Positions 1 through 7,538 of a stretch of 22,422 nucleotides of DNA are shown here, one piece after another. Source of the DNA: an uncultured Streptococcus sp. (GTDB lineage: Bacteria > Bacillota > Bacilli > Lactobacillales > Streptococcaceae); contig CAJZGQ010000002.1 in assembly GCA_916048115.1 (NCBI GenBank), positions 1 through 22,422 of the forward strand, written 5' to 3'. Made by a program: the position numbers and the translations under genes. The notes beneath the pieces were generated by a model. It worked only from the letters and a program-made list of their open reading frames with translations, did not search any database and had not been told where the DNA came from. The number at the start of each line of letters is the position of its first letter. Position 1 is the stretch's first letter.

Positions 1-1044
1 GTTTACCCTTCTGATTACATGATTAGTGTGGGGCATATGCCTTCAGATGCTGAGACAGAACCAGTTATCAAGGATGTTCAAGCTCAAATTAAGAAAACAG
101 CCGATGCGACAAATCTATCAGATTATCAGGTGGCACAGACAACATACTGGTCGGCTGAAATTCGAAAGATTGATGGAAGGAGCTTAGAGGTTTATGAACA
201 AGCTGGTCAGGAGATGAAGACAGAGGGAACAGTCTACTTTTTTGATCAGGCGACTTACGAGCAACTGACGGGTCAAAAAGTTGAGCTTGGAGAAAATGAA
301 ATCTTAGCTTATGGGTATCAGTATCCAGGAAGATTAGACGCGCAATTAGATATCAATGGGAAGACCTTCACGATTAAACAAAAATTAGACTCCAATTTTA
401 TCCAAGGTAAAATTCCCCAAAACGCCCTGTTTCAACACCAAATGGGCTTGTACCTAGTCCTCCCTGATTTGAACCAACTGGGTCTAAAAGTTGATAAGAA
501 TTTAGAATTCTCTATTAATGCCAAAAATAAAGACAACAAAGATTTTACTGGTGGCGTGACCAAAGAGCTATATTCGACAGACAAAATGAGTCAATATGGT
601 GCGACTTATTTTGGTGGATATGAACGATATAGTATAGAGAAGGAGTGGCGTGAAACAGCAGGGACTCTCCTCTTTATTGGGATTTTCCTATCGGTAATCT
701 TTCTATTAGCTACAGTTCTCGTCATTTACTACAAACAGATTTCAGAGGGGCATGAGGATAGAGATAATTTTGTGATCTTGCAACAAGTAGGATTGGACCA
801 AAAGCAAACCGGCACCACCATTCGAAAACAAATTCTCACCGTCTTTTTCCTTCCATTATTCTTCTCCTTCCTCTACCTAGGAGTGGCCTATAAGATGATT
901 GCAAAAATCGTTGCCATCTTAGGAGCGACCAATGCGGGCTTGGTCCTTCAAACAACTCTTTCCATCTGCGCTGTCTTTTTTATCTCTTATGTCCTCGTCT
1001 TTCTTCTGACTTCTAGAAGTTATCGTAAGATTGTCGTGCGATAA
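1..1044 (+). CDS. FtsX-like ABC transporter permease, C-terminal part (5' end outside window)
   Basis: The reading frame is open from base 1 with no start or stop before the first ATG at 19, so the gene begins left of the window; 347 residues are visible. About 215 residues of hydrophilic, probably extracellular sequence are followed by three hydrophobic segments near the C-terminus (starting LLFIGIFLSVIFLL, then FFLPLFFSFLYLGVAY, then LSICAVFFISYVLVFLL). This large extracellular domain ahead of the last three TM helices, with a cytosolic linker containing 'LQQVGLDQKQ', matches the FtsX/MacB-like permease family, including BceB-type peptide-antibiotic sensing and detoxification permeases. Such proteins work with an ABC ATPase, which would lie off the left edge. 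The substrate cannot be told. No clear terminator follows directly. Confidence 0.8.
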   Translation, partial: VYPSDYMISVGHMPSDAETEPVIKDVQAQIKKTADATNLSDYQVAQTTYWSAEIRKIDGRSLEVYEQAGQEMKTEGTVYFFDQATYEQLTGQKVELGENEILAYGYQYPGRLDAQLDINGKTFTIKQKLDSNFIQGKIPQNALFQHQMGLYLVLPDLNQLGLKVDKNLEFSINAKNKDNKDFTGGVTKELYSTDKMSQYGATYFGGYERYSIEKEWRETAGTLLFIGIFLSVIFLLATVLVIYYKQISEGHEDRDNFVILQQVGLDQKQTGTTIRKQILTVFFLPLFFSFLYLGVAYKMIAKIVAILGATNAGLVLQTTLSICAVFFISYVLVFLLTSRSYRKIVVR

Positions 1045-1196
1045 CACTGAGTCTATAAAAGATTGAGAAATGAAAAATCCAATAAATAGACAAACTGTTT
1101 TTTACATAGGACAAGCCAAGTGTTGCGGAAAGAATTATAATAATCTAAATTATTAAGCTTATTTAAACAAATACCGAAACTTTCCGCCGTGAGAAA

Positions 1197-1226
1197 AGTG
1201 CTAGAAATACTAGTATTTCTAGCACT
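1197..1226. repeat. Perfect 30-bp palindrome
   Basis: The two 15-base halves (beginning AGTGCTAGAAATAC) are exact reverse complements with no spacer, so the DNA could extrude as a cruciform and an RNA copy would fold into one hairpin. It is followed by CGGGAG rather than a T-run, so it is not a classical intrinsic terminator. It could be an operator, a repeat-element end or an RNA hairpin. Confidence 0.8.
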
Positions 1227-1359
1227 CGGGAGTTTTGGAACCTTAGGTCCAAAACTAAGTTATGGAACTTCCTGGATTGCTGAAATCATCCACTGGATAA
1301 TTTCACCTAACGTCCGTACTCACCTAAGGAAAGTTTCAAGGATAGGTTTTTCCTTAATC

Positions 1360-1390
1360 AAAAACACCGAGGTTCAACCTCGGTGTTTTT
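1360..1390. terminator. Bidirectional intrinsic terminator between the hairpin region and the lipoprotein gene
   Basis: A perfect 15-bp stem (AAAAACACCGAGGTT pairing with AACCTCGGTGTTTTT) has a one-base central spacer. It has A-tract and T-tract flanks on both sides, so it can stop transcription in either direction. It sits 7 bp past the stop codon of the minus-strand lipoprotein gene and would also end any plus-strand transcript crossing the hairpins. Confidence 0.93.
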
Positions 1391-1397
1391 ATCGTGA

Positions 1398-3362
1398 TTA
1401 TTTCACGTGTTTTGCAAGTTCTTCTTGCGCTTTTTTGTTTGATTCTTCTTTTTCTTTCAACCAATTCTTATAAGCTTTTTCGTAGTCAGCAGTTGTGACT
1501 GTCTTATCTTGCACTTTTTGGTATTTGAAGAAGCTTGTTTCACCTTTAATACCAATTGCAGAATTTGCTGCTGAGAATGGCGTCACCTTCGTGATAGATG
1601 GAACTCCACCCTTAGAGTAGATTGGAAGAACAATGGCGTTTTCTGTCAACCAAGCTTGGGCAGCAGCGTATTTTTCATAACGTGCATTGGTATCCAATTT
1701 TTCAGCATTGGCAGCATCCAACAGTTCTTTGTATTGGTTCAAACCAATTTTTTCGATGAGCGCTTGGTCTTTCTTAGGATCAAGTCCCATACCAGTCAAG
1801 GTTGAACCATCTGTTGGGTTCAAGATATCCAAGTAAGTAGATGGGTCTTGGAAGTCAGGTCCCCAACCAGTGATATCCATATCAAAGTCTTTTTGCTCTG
1901 GTGATTGGGCAAAGTAAGTAGCGTTATCTGCATCGTCTGTAGACAATTTTTGTACATCGATCACGACATTGTCTTTACCAAGAGCTGCTTCGATTGAGCT
2001 CTTCATAGAGTCTGCTTGTTGGACAAGAGCATTAGAAGATTGGTCTACGACATAGTCGATATGGATTGGGAATTGAACACCTTGTGATTGCAATTCAGCC
2101 TTCGCTTTTTCAAGTTCCGCTTTGGCTTTGTCCGCATTATGCAAGCTATCTTGAGCATCTGCGAAGCTAACACCTTTCCACTCATCTCCTGTTGCAGCAA
2201 GTTTTTCTTCAACGAGAGTACCGAAGTCTTTCCCGTCTGCTTGCACAAATGTCGGTGGAACTAGAAGGGTACGTAGAGTTTTTGATGCTCCGTCTTTCCC
2301 GTTAACTTGAGCGCTGTAGGAAGTTCTGTCTAAAGCAAAGTTCAAAGCTTGACGGAAGTTTTTGTTTTGAAGGGCTGTCTTCGTGTTGTTCTTTTGCTCA
2401 TCAGATGTCTTCTTCGTATGGCCGTAATTTTGACGGTTGACGTTGAAGTAAGCGTAGTAAACAGTAGAATCTTGTGGAGTATAAACGATGTTATCCTTGA
2501 ATTTCTTCTCAATCGTACTGTAAGTTGAGCTTGTTGGGAAGAGACGAGCAGTAGATAGGTTACCATCTGAGAAGTTACGAGCAAGGTAGTCTTGGTCGGA
2601 TCCATCGAAGTAAGTTAATTTAACGGTATCGATGTGAACATTTTTCTTGTCGTAGTATTCAGGGTTCTTTTCCAACTCGATTTGTGATTTTGAAGTGAAG
2701 GACTTCAAAATGTAGGCCCCGTTGTAGAGGATCCCATTTGGTTTCACGCTACCAAAGTCTTTCCCAGCTGATTCCAAGAATTTTTCATTAACTGGCATCA
2801 TGGTAGCAGTCGTCAATTTAGAATTCCAGAAAGATTCTGGTTGGTTCAAAGTATATTGAAGAGTGTGATCATCAACAGCTTTTACCCCAACGGTTGAGAA
2901 GTCTTTGGTTTTCCCATTTACATAGTCATCCAAACCTTTGACTGAGTTTTGAACCAAGTAAAGTGCATCAGATTTTTTATCGGCTACATATTTCAGAGAT
3001 GTCACGAAATCTTTTGCAGTGACGTCAGCGTATTCATTTCCTTCTGAATCATACCACTTCGCGTCTTTTCGAAGCTTGTAGGTATAAGTCAGACCGTCTT
3101 TTGAAACAGACCAGTCCTCAGCAAGAGCAGGCACTAGGTTACCGTATTGGTCGTTTTCAAACAAACCATCGACCAAGTTGGTAGTAATGTCGCTTGTAGT
3201 TGAACGATTTGAAGTCAAATAGTTCAAGGAATCAGGGTCTGTACCATACACGTAGTTGTAGGTTGTTCCCTTTGACGCATTAGAAGATGAGCCACATGCA
3301 GCAAGGAAAAGCGTTGAAGCAGCGGCAACACCTGCTAAAAGAGCAAGCTTCGATTTTTTCAT
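1398..3362 (-). CDS. Oligopeptide ABC transporter substrate-binding lipoprotein (AliA/AliB/AmiA type)
   Basis: 654 residues, close to the usual 650-660 for streptococcal Ami/Ali peptide-binding proteins. The N-terminus is a lipoprotein signal: KKSK, a hydrophobic stretch and lipobox L20-A21-A22-C23, so the mature protein should be lipid-anchored outside the membrane at Cys23. The body has SBP_bac_5 (family 5 solute-binding) features: 'GTDPDSLNYL' near residue 40, 'LVDGLFENDQYGNLVPALAE' near 85, 'NKNFRQALNFALDR' in the middle and 'DITGWGPDFQDPSTYLDI' in the C-terminal lobe. It captures extracellular oligopeptides and hands them to the shared AmiCDEF permease. The gene stands alone, which is typical of the extra ali genes, and has an AAAGGAG site 5' of the ATG. 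The family is sure; AliA, AliB or AmiA cannot be told apart here. Confidence 0.95.
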   Translation of the reverse strand: MKKSKLALLAGVAAASTLFLAACGSSSNASKGTTYNYVYGTDPDSLNYLTSNRSTTSDITTNLVDGLFENDQYGNLVPALAEDWSVSKDGLTYTYKLRKDAKWYDSEGNEYADVTAKDFVTSLKYVADKKSDALYLVQNSVKGLDDYVNGKTKDFSTVGVKAVDDHTLQYTLNQPESFWNSKLTTATMMPVNEKFLESAGKDFGSVKPNGILYNGAYILKSFTSKSQIELEKNPEYYDKKNVHIDTVKLTYFDGSDQDYLARNFSDGNLSTARLFPTSSTYSTIEKKFKDNIVYTPQDSTVYYAYFNVNRQNYGHTKKTSDEQKNNTKTALQNKNFRQALNFALDRTSYSAQVNGKDGASKTLRTLLVPPTFVQADGKDFGTLVEEKLAATGDEWKGVSFADAQDSLHNADKAKAELEKAKAELQSQGVQFPIHIDYVVDQSSNALVQQADSMKSSIEAALGKDNVVIDVQKLSTDDADNATYFAQSPEQKDFDMDITGWGPDFQDPSTYLDILNPTDGSTLTGMGLDPKKDQALIEKIGLNQYKELLDAANAEKLDTNARYEKYAAAQAWLTENAIVLPIYSKGGVPSITKVTPFSAANSAIGIKGETSFFKYQKVQDKTVTTADYEKAYKNWLKEKEESNKKAQEELAKHVK

Positions 3363-3392
3363 ATTCGTGTCTCCTTTTGAATAATTTTAATT

Positions 3393-3398
3393 ATTATA
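3393..3398 (-). promoter_or_regulatory. -10 box of the peptide-binding lipoprotein promoter
   Basis: On the minus strand the sequence reads GGAGTATAATAATT, with a consensus TATAAT about 30 bases before the start codon. The hexamer 17 bp upstream is only TTTATT, a weak -35, so the strength of this promoter is uncertain. Confidence 0.55.
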
Positions 3399-3528
3399 CT
3401 CCAATCAATCTATAAAATAAAGTGTTTTTTGAACTTTTTTGTATATTTACACACCAGCATACAGTGAAAGCCTTGATTTTAAAGGATTTTTAAGGAATAA
3501 AATTTTTTAAAAAAAGTTACTATTTTGC

Positions 3529-3582
3529 TTTACATACTAGTTAAGAAAGAGTATACTGATAGTAAATAAACTAGTATGTAAA
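3529..3582 (+). promoter_or_regulatory. PadR promoter enclosed by a perfect 14-bp inverted repeat (putative PadR operator)
   Basis: TTTACATACTAGTT (3529-3542) and AACTAGTATGTAAA (3569-3582) are exact reverse complements 26 bp apart. Between and overlapping them lies a good promoter: -35 TTTACA (3529-3534, inside the left arm), a 17-bp spacer, and -10 TATACT (3552-3557). The right arm falls just after the expected transcription start. A further ACTAGT core occurs at 3588-3593, before the PadR start codon. PadR repressors commonly bind ATGT/ACAT-type palindromes in their own promoters, and both arms contain ACAT or ATGT. Autorepression is therefore the simplest reading. Confidence 0.8.
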
Positions 3583-3619
3583 ACAAACTAGTGCATATGT
3601 GAAGAAAGAGGTGAGAAGG

Positions 3620-3949
3620 ATGAAGGAGTCCCAATTACTAAAGGGAGTCTTGGAGGGCTGTGTGCTGGAGATTATTTCCAAAAAGGCCATCTATGGCTAC
3701 GAATTGATTCAAAGTCTCAAAGAGATGGGATTTGATAAGATTGTCGCTGGGACCATTTATCCCCTACTTCAAAAATTAGAAAAACAAGGAATTATTCATG
3801 GGGAAATGAGGCCGTCTCCAGATGGTCCTGATCGTAAATATTTTTCACTCAGTGATGCTGGAAAAGAGCGTTTAGGGGAATTTTGGGACCAGTGGCAGGA
3901 GCTAGTCACAAAAGTAGAACGTATCAAGAAGGAGGGAGACGAATGGTAG
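3620..3949 (+). CDS. PadR family transcriptional repressor
   Basis: 109 residues, the usual length for short PadR proteins. 'LLKGVLEGCVLEII', 'YGYELIQSLKEMGF' and 'AGTIYPLLQKLEKQGII' form the winged-helix DNA-binding domain, with the TIYPLL recognition helix. 'SPDGPDRKYFSLSDAGKE' is the wing, and the C-terminal helix (from about 84) is for dimerisation. I chose the ATG at 3620 because GAGGTG lies at the right distance and the family starts here; the GTG at 3599 would add seven residues over the ribosome site. The last bases overlap the next gene (ATGGTAG). Regulation is probably through the palindrome at 3529-3582. PadR repressors often sense toxic small molecules or envelope stress; the ligand here is unknown. 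Confidence 0.92.
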   Translation: MKESQLLKGVLEGCVLEIISKKAIYGYELIQSLKEMGFDKIVAGTIYPLLQKLEKQGIIHGEMRPSPDGPDRKYFSLSDAGKERLGEFWDQWQELVTKVERIKKEGDEW

Positions 3950-4743
3950 AAAGTTATACTGAAAAAATGTCAGATGAATTGATTCACTTAAACAAAGAGG
4001 ATCAAGCCTATGTGAAAAAAATGGTGGCCTATATTGGGGCTAAGTCCTATTTTTATGATGATGAAGCACTCGGTGAACAACTCTACAATATGGTTTGCGA
4101 CCTAAAAGTTGCTGAGAAAGAAGGCATTCGTGCAGTGGATTATTTTGGAAAGGATCCACGAGCTATGGTGGATCAAGTTCTTTCAGATTTGCCTAAACGC
4201 TCTTTAGGATCTTATGTGGGACTCGTCTTCCTACTTGGAGTGATCTTAGTTGGCATGCGTTATTTAATGGATTTTACCTGGATGACGCCACTGAAAATCG
4301 AACCCCTGACCTATGTTGTTATTTTATTCAATTTCTTGGTGTTTAGCCAGTTCATCACGTGGCTATGGTCCAAACAGAGCTATGGTGAAATGAAGTGGCC
4401 TTGGGCTATTTTTATCAGTGTGATCTGCCTGATGGTATTTCTGAACATCGTAAGACTATTTTCGATCTATTTTGGCCACATTGGGAGTCTCTTCTTATCA
4501 GATGGTTGGGCGGTTGTTCTTGCTGTCCTAGACCTAATTGGGTTTGCGGTTATGGCTTATAGAAGCAGGGAGCGTTTGATGACGAGTCTACTAGTCATGG
4601 GCCTGACTTTCCTAGTTACGGGATGCTGGATTCGTCTTGTGAATCAGGAAACTGCTCACTTATTAGGCTGGCTACTTCCTCTCATAGGACTCGTCCTGAC
4701 CTTCGTTGTATTTCGTCTCCAAAGAAAGGGGGAAGAAAGATGA
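3943..4743 (+). CDS. Membrane protein with N-terminal HAAS/DUF1700-like domain and six TM helices (first of a tandem pair)
   Basis: 266 residues. The start ATG at 3943 sits inside the PadR stop region (ATGGTAG), with AAGGAGGGA upstream. Residues 1-87 are helical and hydrophilic, ending in 'VDYFGKDPRAMVDQVLSDLP'. This 'FG.DP..M..Q' pattern resembles the HAAS/DUF1700/DUF1129 group of short domains often encoded beside PadR regulators. Hydrophobic segments follow at about 90-108, 121-142, 153-174, 186-206, 213-231 and 239-258. It is 30-40% similar by eye to the next gene over the N-terminal domain, so the two are tandem duplicates. Known PadR/HAAS pairs suggest a membrane-linked signalling or envelope function. 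The exact role is not known. Confidence 0.8.
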   Translation: MVESYTEKMSDELIHLNKEDQAYVKKMVAYIGAKSYFYDDEALGEQLYNMVCDLKVAEKEGIRAVDYFGKDPRAMVDQVLSDLPKRSLGSYVGLVFLLGVILVGMRYLMDFTWMTPLKIEPLTYVVILFNFLVFSQFITWLWSKQSYGEMKWPWAIFISVICLMVFLNIVRLFSIYFGHIGSLFLSDGWAVVLAVLDLIGFAVMAYRSRERLMTSLLVMGLTFLVTGCWIRLVNQETAHLLGWLLPLIGLVLTFVVFRLQRKGEER

Positions 4744-5570
4744 CATCAGTTATTTATTATGAAGAAACGCAGGCTTTGGTTCAAACCTTTAGCCAGGAGG
4801 ACCAAGCTTATTTCCAAGATCTCTGGGATTATTTCAATTTCGCCGGTTTCTTATATGAGGAGAAGGCTTTGAGAGAGCAGGTCTATAATCTTGCGCTAGA
4901 TTTTTCGCAAGCAGGAGCGGATGGATTGACAGCAAAGGACTATTTTGGACAGGATCCAAAGGAAATGGCAGACCAAATCATCGAAAATATGCCCAAAGAA
5001 TCGACACGGTCTGTTCTGAAATATGGAGCGATCATCTCGGGAATTGTGATTTTCTATCGCCTCTTAAGTGATTTTGCTTCACAAGCAGTCCTTGTGCTCA
5101 AGCCTCTCGTCTATTTAACCGACATCATTTTGGGACTCCTAGCAATTGGGCTACTCTTCTATCTCCTTCGTCGCCTCATTTTTGCAGAAGAAAAGTCGAA
5201 AAAAGCAATCCATGTGGCAATCGTTTTGGTTTTAGGATTCTATTTTTTCAGTGAAATAGTGGGAGTTCGCTTCTTACCAGCCCTTGCTTGGTTGACAGTG
5301 CCGAATCCATGGGATACTCTCCTTATGACAGGAGCTAGTGGAGCTCTCATTCTTTGGCAATGGAAAGAAGAGCTTGGCAGAGCCTTCATCTTTCCTATCG
5401 TCGCCTTTTTAGTGGTTGGATTCTTACATCGCTGGACCTTGGCACAAGGAGTTCAGAATCTTGGTATGACAGTTCTTCTGCCCACAGTGATCATCATCTT
5501 TGGGCTGGTTATTTATTATTGGTTTACGATTCGTTCTTTGAAAAAGAATAGGACGGAAAGTGATAAATAG
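4740..5570 (+). CDS. Membrane protein, paralogue of the preceding gene (HAAS/DUF1700-like domain plus six TM helices)
   Basis: 276 residues. The start overlaps the previous stop as ATGA, with AAAGGGGGAAG just before it, so translation is coupled. The N-terminal 87 residues align without gaps to the preceding protein: 'EDQAYFQDLWDYF', 'EKALREQVYNLALDF', 'AKDYFGQDPKEMADQII'. Hydrophobic segments lie at about 93-108, 118-145, 157-175, 193-206, 215-231 and 242-263. The tail is basic (RSLKKNRTESDK). The N-terminal domain is conserved between the copies but the TM part has diverged, suggesting a shared cytosolic partner, perhaps PadR, and different membrane partners. A hairpin terminator follows within 15 bp, closing a three-gene operon. 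Confidence 0.8.
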   Translation: MTSVIYYEETQALVQTFSQEDQAYFQDLWDYFNFAGFLYEEKALREQVYNLALDFSQAGADGLTAKDYFGQDPKEMADQIIENMPKESTRSVLKYGAIISGIVIFYRLLSDFASQAVLVLKPLVYLTDIILGLLAIGLLFYLLRRLIFAEEKSKKAIHVAIVLVLGFYFFSEIVGVRFLPALAWLTVPNPWDTLLMTGASGALILWQWKEELGRAFIFPIVAFLVVGFLHRWTLAQGVQNLGMTVLLPTVIIIFGLVIYYWFTIRSLKKNRTESDK

Positions 5571-5582
5571 AAAGAAAAGGAG

Positions 5583-5608
5583 GGCTTGGACAAAAGTCCT
5601 AGCCTTTT
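5583..5608 (+). terminator. Terminator of the PadR operon
   Basis: GGCTTGGAC (5583-5591), loop AAAA, GTCCTAGCC (5596-5604), then TTTT and a second T-run in TTGTTTTT. The stem has one central mismatch. It lies 12 bp past the stop codon. Confidence 0.75.
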
Positions 5609-5620
5609 AATTGTTTTTGG

Positions 5621-5757
5621 ATTGTCGAGCAAGACGCAGTGGTTGAGTGGGCTCTACTACGCTGATTTCATCAGCTTTTACAGCCCTACTCAACTGTGCG
5701 GAGGTGGGACGACGAAATCGAATTCTAACGAATGACCGATTTCTGTCCCACTCTCTT
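5621..5757. repeat. Streptococcal intergenic repeat with two nested cruciforms
   Basis: Two compound hairpins lie side by side. The first pairs GTTGAGTGGGCT (5642-5653) with AGCCCTACTCAAC (5682-5694), with one bulge, and contains an inner GCTGAT/ATCAGC stem (5661-5675). The second pairs GTGGGAC (5704-5710) with GTCCCAC (5745-5751), with an inner GAAATCG/CGATTTC stem (5714-5720 with 5737-5743). I recall this unit, read on the minus strand, from intergenic regions of many oral streptococcal genomes, where gene finders often call a false ORF across it. It is presumably a non-autonomous mobile or dispersed repeat. Confidence 0.75.
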
Positions 5758-5805
5758 TTCTGATCCAAGTATGATAGAATAAACTCATTAGATGGGAGAA
5801 TATAC

Positions 5806-7197
5806 ATGAATCTATTTCGAAAAAAGGCTTTGGGACAGGTTCACCCAGGGTTAAACCGCCATTTACGGTTGTGGGATTTAATTATTTTAGGAATCGGTGC
5901 CATGGTGGGGACAGGGATCTTCACGATTACGGGAACTGCAGCAGCGAATTTAGCTGGTCCAGCCTTGATCATTTCGATTGTGATTGCGGCTTTTTGCGTT
6001 GGCTTATCTGCCCTCTTCTTTGCAGAATTTGCCTCTCGTATTCCTTCAACTGGTGGGGCCTATAGTTACCTCTATGCCATCTTTGGAGAGTTTCCTGCCT
6101 GGATTGCCGGTTGGTTGACGGTGATGGAATTTATGACAGCTGTATCAGGGGTAGCTTCAGGTTGGGCTGCGTATTTCAAGGGCTTGTTGGCCAATCTTGG
6201 TTGGAGCCTGCCGACGGCTTTAAACGGGACTTTTGATCCAGCTAAGGGAACTTATGTGGATCTTTTGCCAATTTTAGTGATGGTGCTAGTCACCGCCTTG
6301 GTCCTCATGAATGCAAAGGCGGTCTTACGCTTTAATTCCTTACTGGTCTTACTCAAGTTCTCCGCTCTTGCCTTGTTTATTCTTGTGGGGATTTTTCACC
6401 TAAATCCTGGCAACTGGGCAAACTTTGCTCCGTATGGATTTGGCGAAATCTATGGTGGTCAGACAGGGATTATGGCTGGAGCTTCGCTCATGTTCTTTGC
6501 CTTTCTTGGTTTTGAGTCCATTTCAATGGCGGTCGATGAAATCAAGGAACCACAAAAGAACGTTCCTCGCGGCATCGTCCTTAGTCTTTTGATCACAACG
6601 GTTCTTTATATCTTGGTTACCCTGGTTTTGACCGGCATGGTTCCTTTTAAGAACTTAAATGTAGATGATGCGGTTGCCTTTGCCCTCCGTCAGGTAGGAG
6701 CTAGCTGGGCAGGGAATTATGTATCGTTGGTCGCTATTTTGACCCTGATTACCGTCTGCATTTCGATGACCTTTGCCCTCTCACGGATGATTTACAGTTT
6801 GGCGCGAGATGGCCTTTTGCCAAAAGCGATGAAACAGCTCGATCCTAAAACCAGAATTCCAAAAAATGCGACCTTGGTCGCTGGATTGATGGCTGCCATT
6901 GCCGGTGGAGTTTTTCCGCTAGCTAGTATCGCTTCCTTTTTAAATATCTGTACCTTGGCTTACCTGGTTATGTTGGCCTTCGCTCTCTTGAAATTGCGCA
7001 AGGAACACGGTGCTCCTGGACCTGGTGAATTTAAAACGCCTTTGGTTCCGGTTTTGCCAATCCTATCGATTGTGGTCTGTGTGTCCTTTATGACCCAGTA
7101 TTCTCTATCGACCTGGCTGGCCTTTGGAGTTGCTCTCTTGATTGGGATAGGAATTTATTTTGGCTATGGGTATCGCCATTCAGAAGAAAATCAATAA
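5806..7197 (+). CDS. APC-family amino acid permease (cationic amino acid transporter-like)
   Basis: 463 residues, almost wholly hydrophobic, with about twelve TM helices. The hallmark unwound TM1 segment is present at residues 29-39 (GIGAMVGTGIF), followed by 'AEFASRIPSTGGAYSYLYAIFGEFPAWIAGW' features of TM3. 'GFESISMAVDEIKEPQKNVPRGI' in the middle is the TM6-7 loop typical of the YfnA/CAT subgroup. 'ALSRMIYSLARDGLLPKAM' is the conserved loop before TM9. It imports an amino acid by proton symport or exchange; the substrate cannot be deduced. The ATG at 5806 is preceded by GGGAGAA. The gene is alone between the repeat at 5621-5757 and a terminator at 7204. Confidence 0.93.
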   Translation: MNLFRKKALGQVHPGLNRHLRLWDLIILGIGAMVGTGIFTITGTAAANLAGPALIISIVIAAFCVGLSALFFAEFASRIPSTGGAYSYLYAIFGEFPAWIAGWLTVMEFMTAVSGVASGWAAYFKGLLANLGWSLPTALNGTFDPAKGTYVDLLPILVMVLVTALVLMNAKAVLRFNSLLVLLKFSALALFILVGIFHLNPGNWANFAPYGFGEIYGGQTGIMAGASLMFFAFLGFESISMAVDEIKEPQKNVPRGIVLSLLITTVLYILVTLVLTGMVPFKNLNVDDAVAFALRQVGASWAGNYVSLVAILTLITVCISMTFALSRMIYSLARDGLLPKAMKQLDPKTRIPKNATLVAGLMAAIAGGVFPLASIASFLNICTLAYLVMLAFALLKLRKEHGAPGPGEFKTPLVPVLPILSIVVCVSFMTQYSLSTWLAFGVALLIGIGIYFGYGYRHSEENQ

Positions 7198-7203
7198 AAG
7201 ATG

Positions 7204-7233
7204 AAAGCTAGAGTAGAAGAACTCTGGCTTTTT
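7204..7233 (+). terminator. Terminator of the amino acid permease gene
   Basis: AAAGCTAGAGT (7204-7214) pairs with ACTCTGGCTTT (7221-7231) through one G-T wobble, with a six-base loop and a T-run. It starts 7 bp after the stop codon. Confidence 0.85.
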
Positions 7234-7254
7234 GTATAGGGAAAGCTCTTTTTT

Positions 7255-7263
7255 TGGTATAAT
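7255..7263 (+). promoter_or_regulatory. Extended -10 promoter of the DUF2829/SDR operon
   Basis: TGGTATAAT is a perfect extended -10 (TGn plus TATAAT) 38 bp before the first ATG. No good -35 is seen at 17 bp, which fits promoters that depend on the TGn motif. The same TGGTATAAT box recurs at 9391 and, as TGGTATGAT, at 11560. Confidence 0.75.
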
Positions 7264-7301
7264 AAAGGGAGAAAGTTAAATAGATAACAAAGGAGAACAC
7301 C

Positions 7302-7538
7302 ATGACATTTGAAGAGATTTTACCAGGATTAAAAGCCAAGAAAAAATATGTACGAACAGGATGGGGTGGAGCAGAAAACTATGTCCAATTGTTTGATACC
7401 ATCGAGCAAAATGGGGTGGCTCTGGAAGTGACACCTTATTTCCTCATTAACGTGTCTGGTGAAGGCGAAGGCTTTTCCATGTGGAGTCCAACTCCCTGTG
7501 ATGTTCTAGCGACAGATTGGGTGGAAGTCCATGACTAA
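7302..7538 (+). CDS. DUF2829 domain protein
   Basis: 78 residues. 'MTFEEILPGLKAKKKYVRTGW' near the start and 'WSPTPCDVLATDWVEV' at the end are the hallmark ends of DUF2829, a small single-domain family found in Firmicutes and their phages with no assigned function. AAAGGAG lies upstream. The last eight bases overlap the start of the next gene (ATGACTAA), so the reductase is probably translated by coupling. There is nothing to suggest truncation. Confidence 0.88.
   Translation: MTFEEILPGLKAKKKYVRTGWGGAENYVQLFDTIEQNGVALEVTPYFLINVSGEGEGFSMWSPTPCDVLATDWVEVHD

Larger units (their letters stand above)
1045..1397. other. 353-bp gene-free stretch rich in hairpins
   Basis: There is no credible gene; the open frame at 1189-1473 runs antisense into the lipoprotein gene and crosses the hairpins. 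It holds a TATAAT box (1136-1141), a perfect 30-bp palindrome (1197-1226), a 9-bp stem (1231-1239 with 1248-1256), a near-perfect 10-bp stem with one mismatch (1281-1305), and a bidirectional terminator (1360-1390). Two mutually exclusive pairings are also visible: CCTTAGGT (1241-1248) with ACCTAAGG (1322-1329), and AAGGAAA (1326-1332) with TTTCCTT (1349-1355). The stretch could be a structured small RNA, a decayed mobile repeat, or both. There is no good -35 match at the right distance from the TATAAT box. Confidence 0.6.

Noticed and set aside
1189..1473. Open frame of 94 codons
   Set aside because: It crosses the hairpins and terminator and runs antisense into the lipoprotein gene; no ribosome site and unnatural composition.
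5607..5807. Minus-strand open frame of 66 codons
   Set aside because: It lies wholly over the two-cruciform repeat, which often gives false genes.
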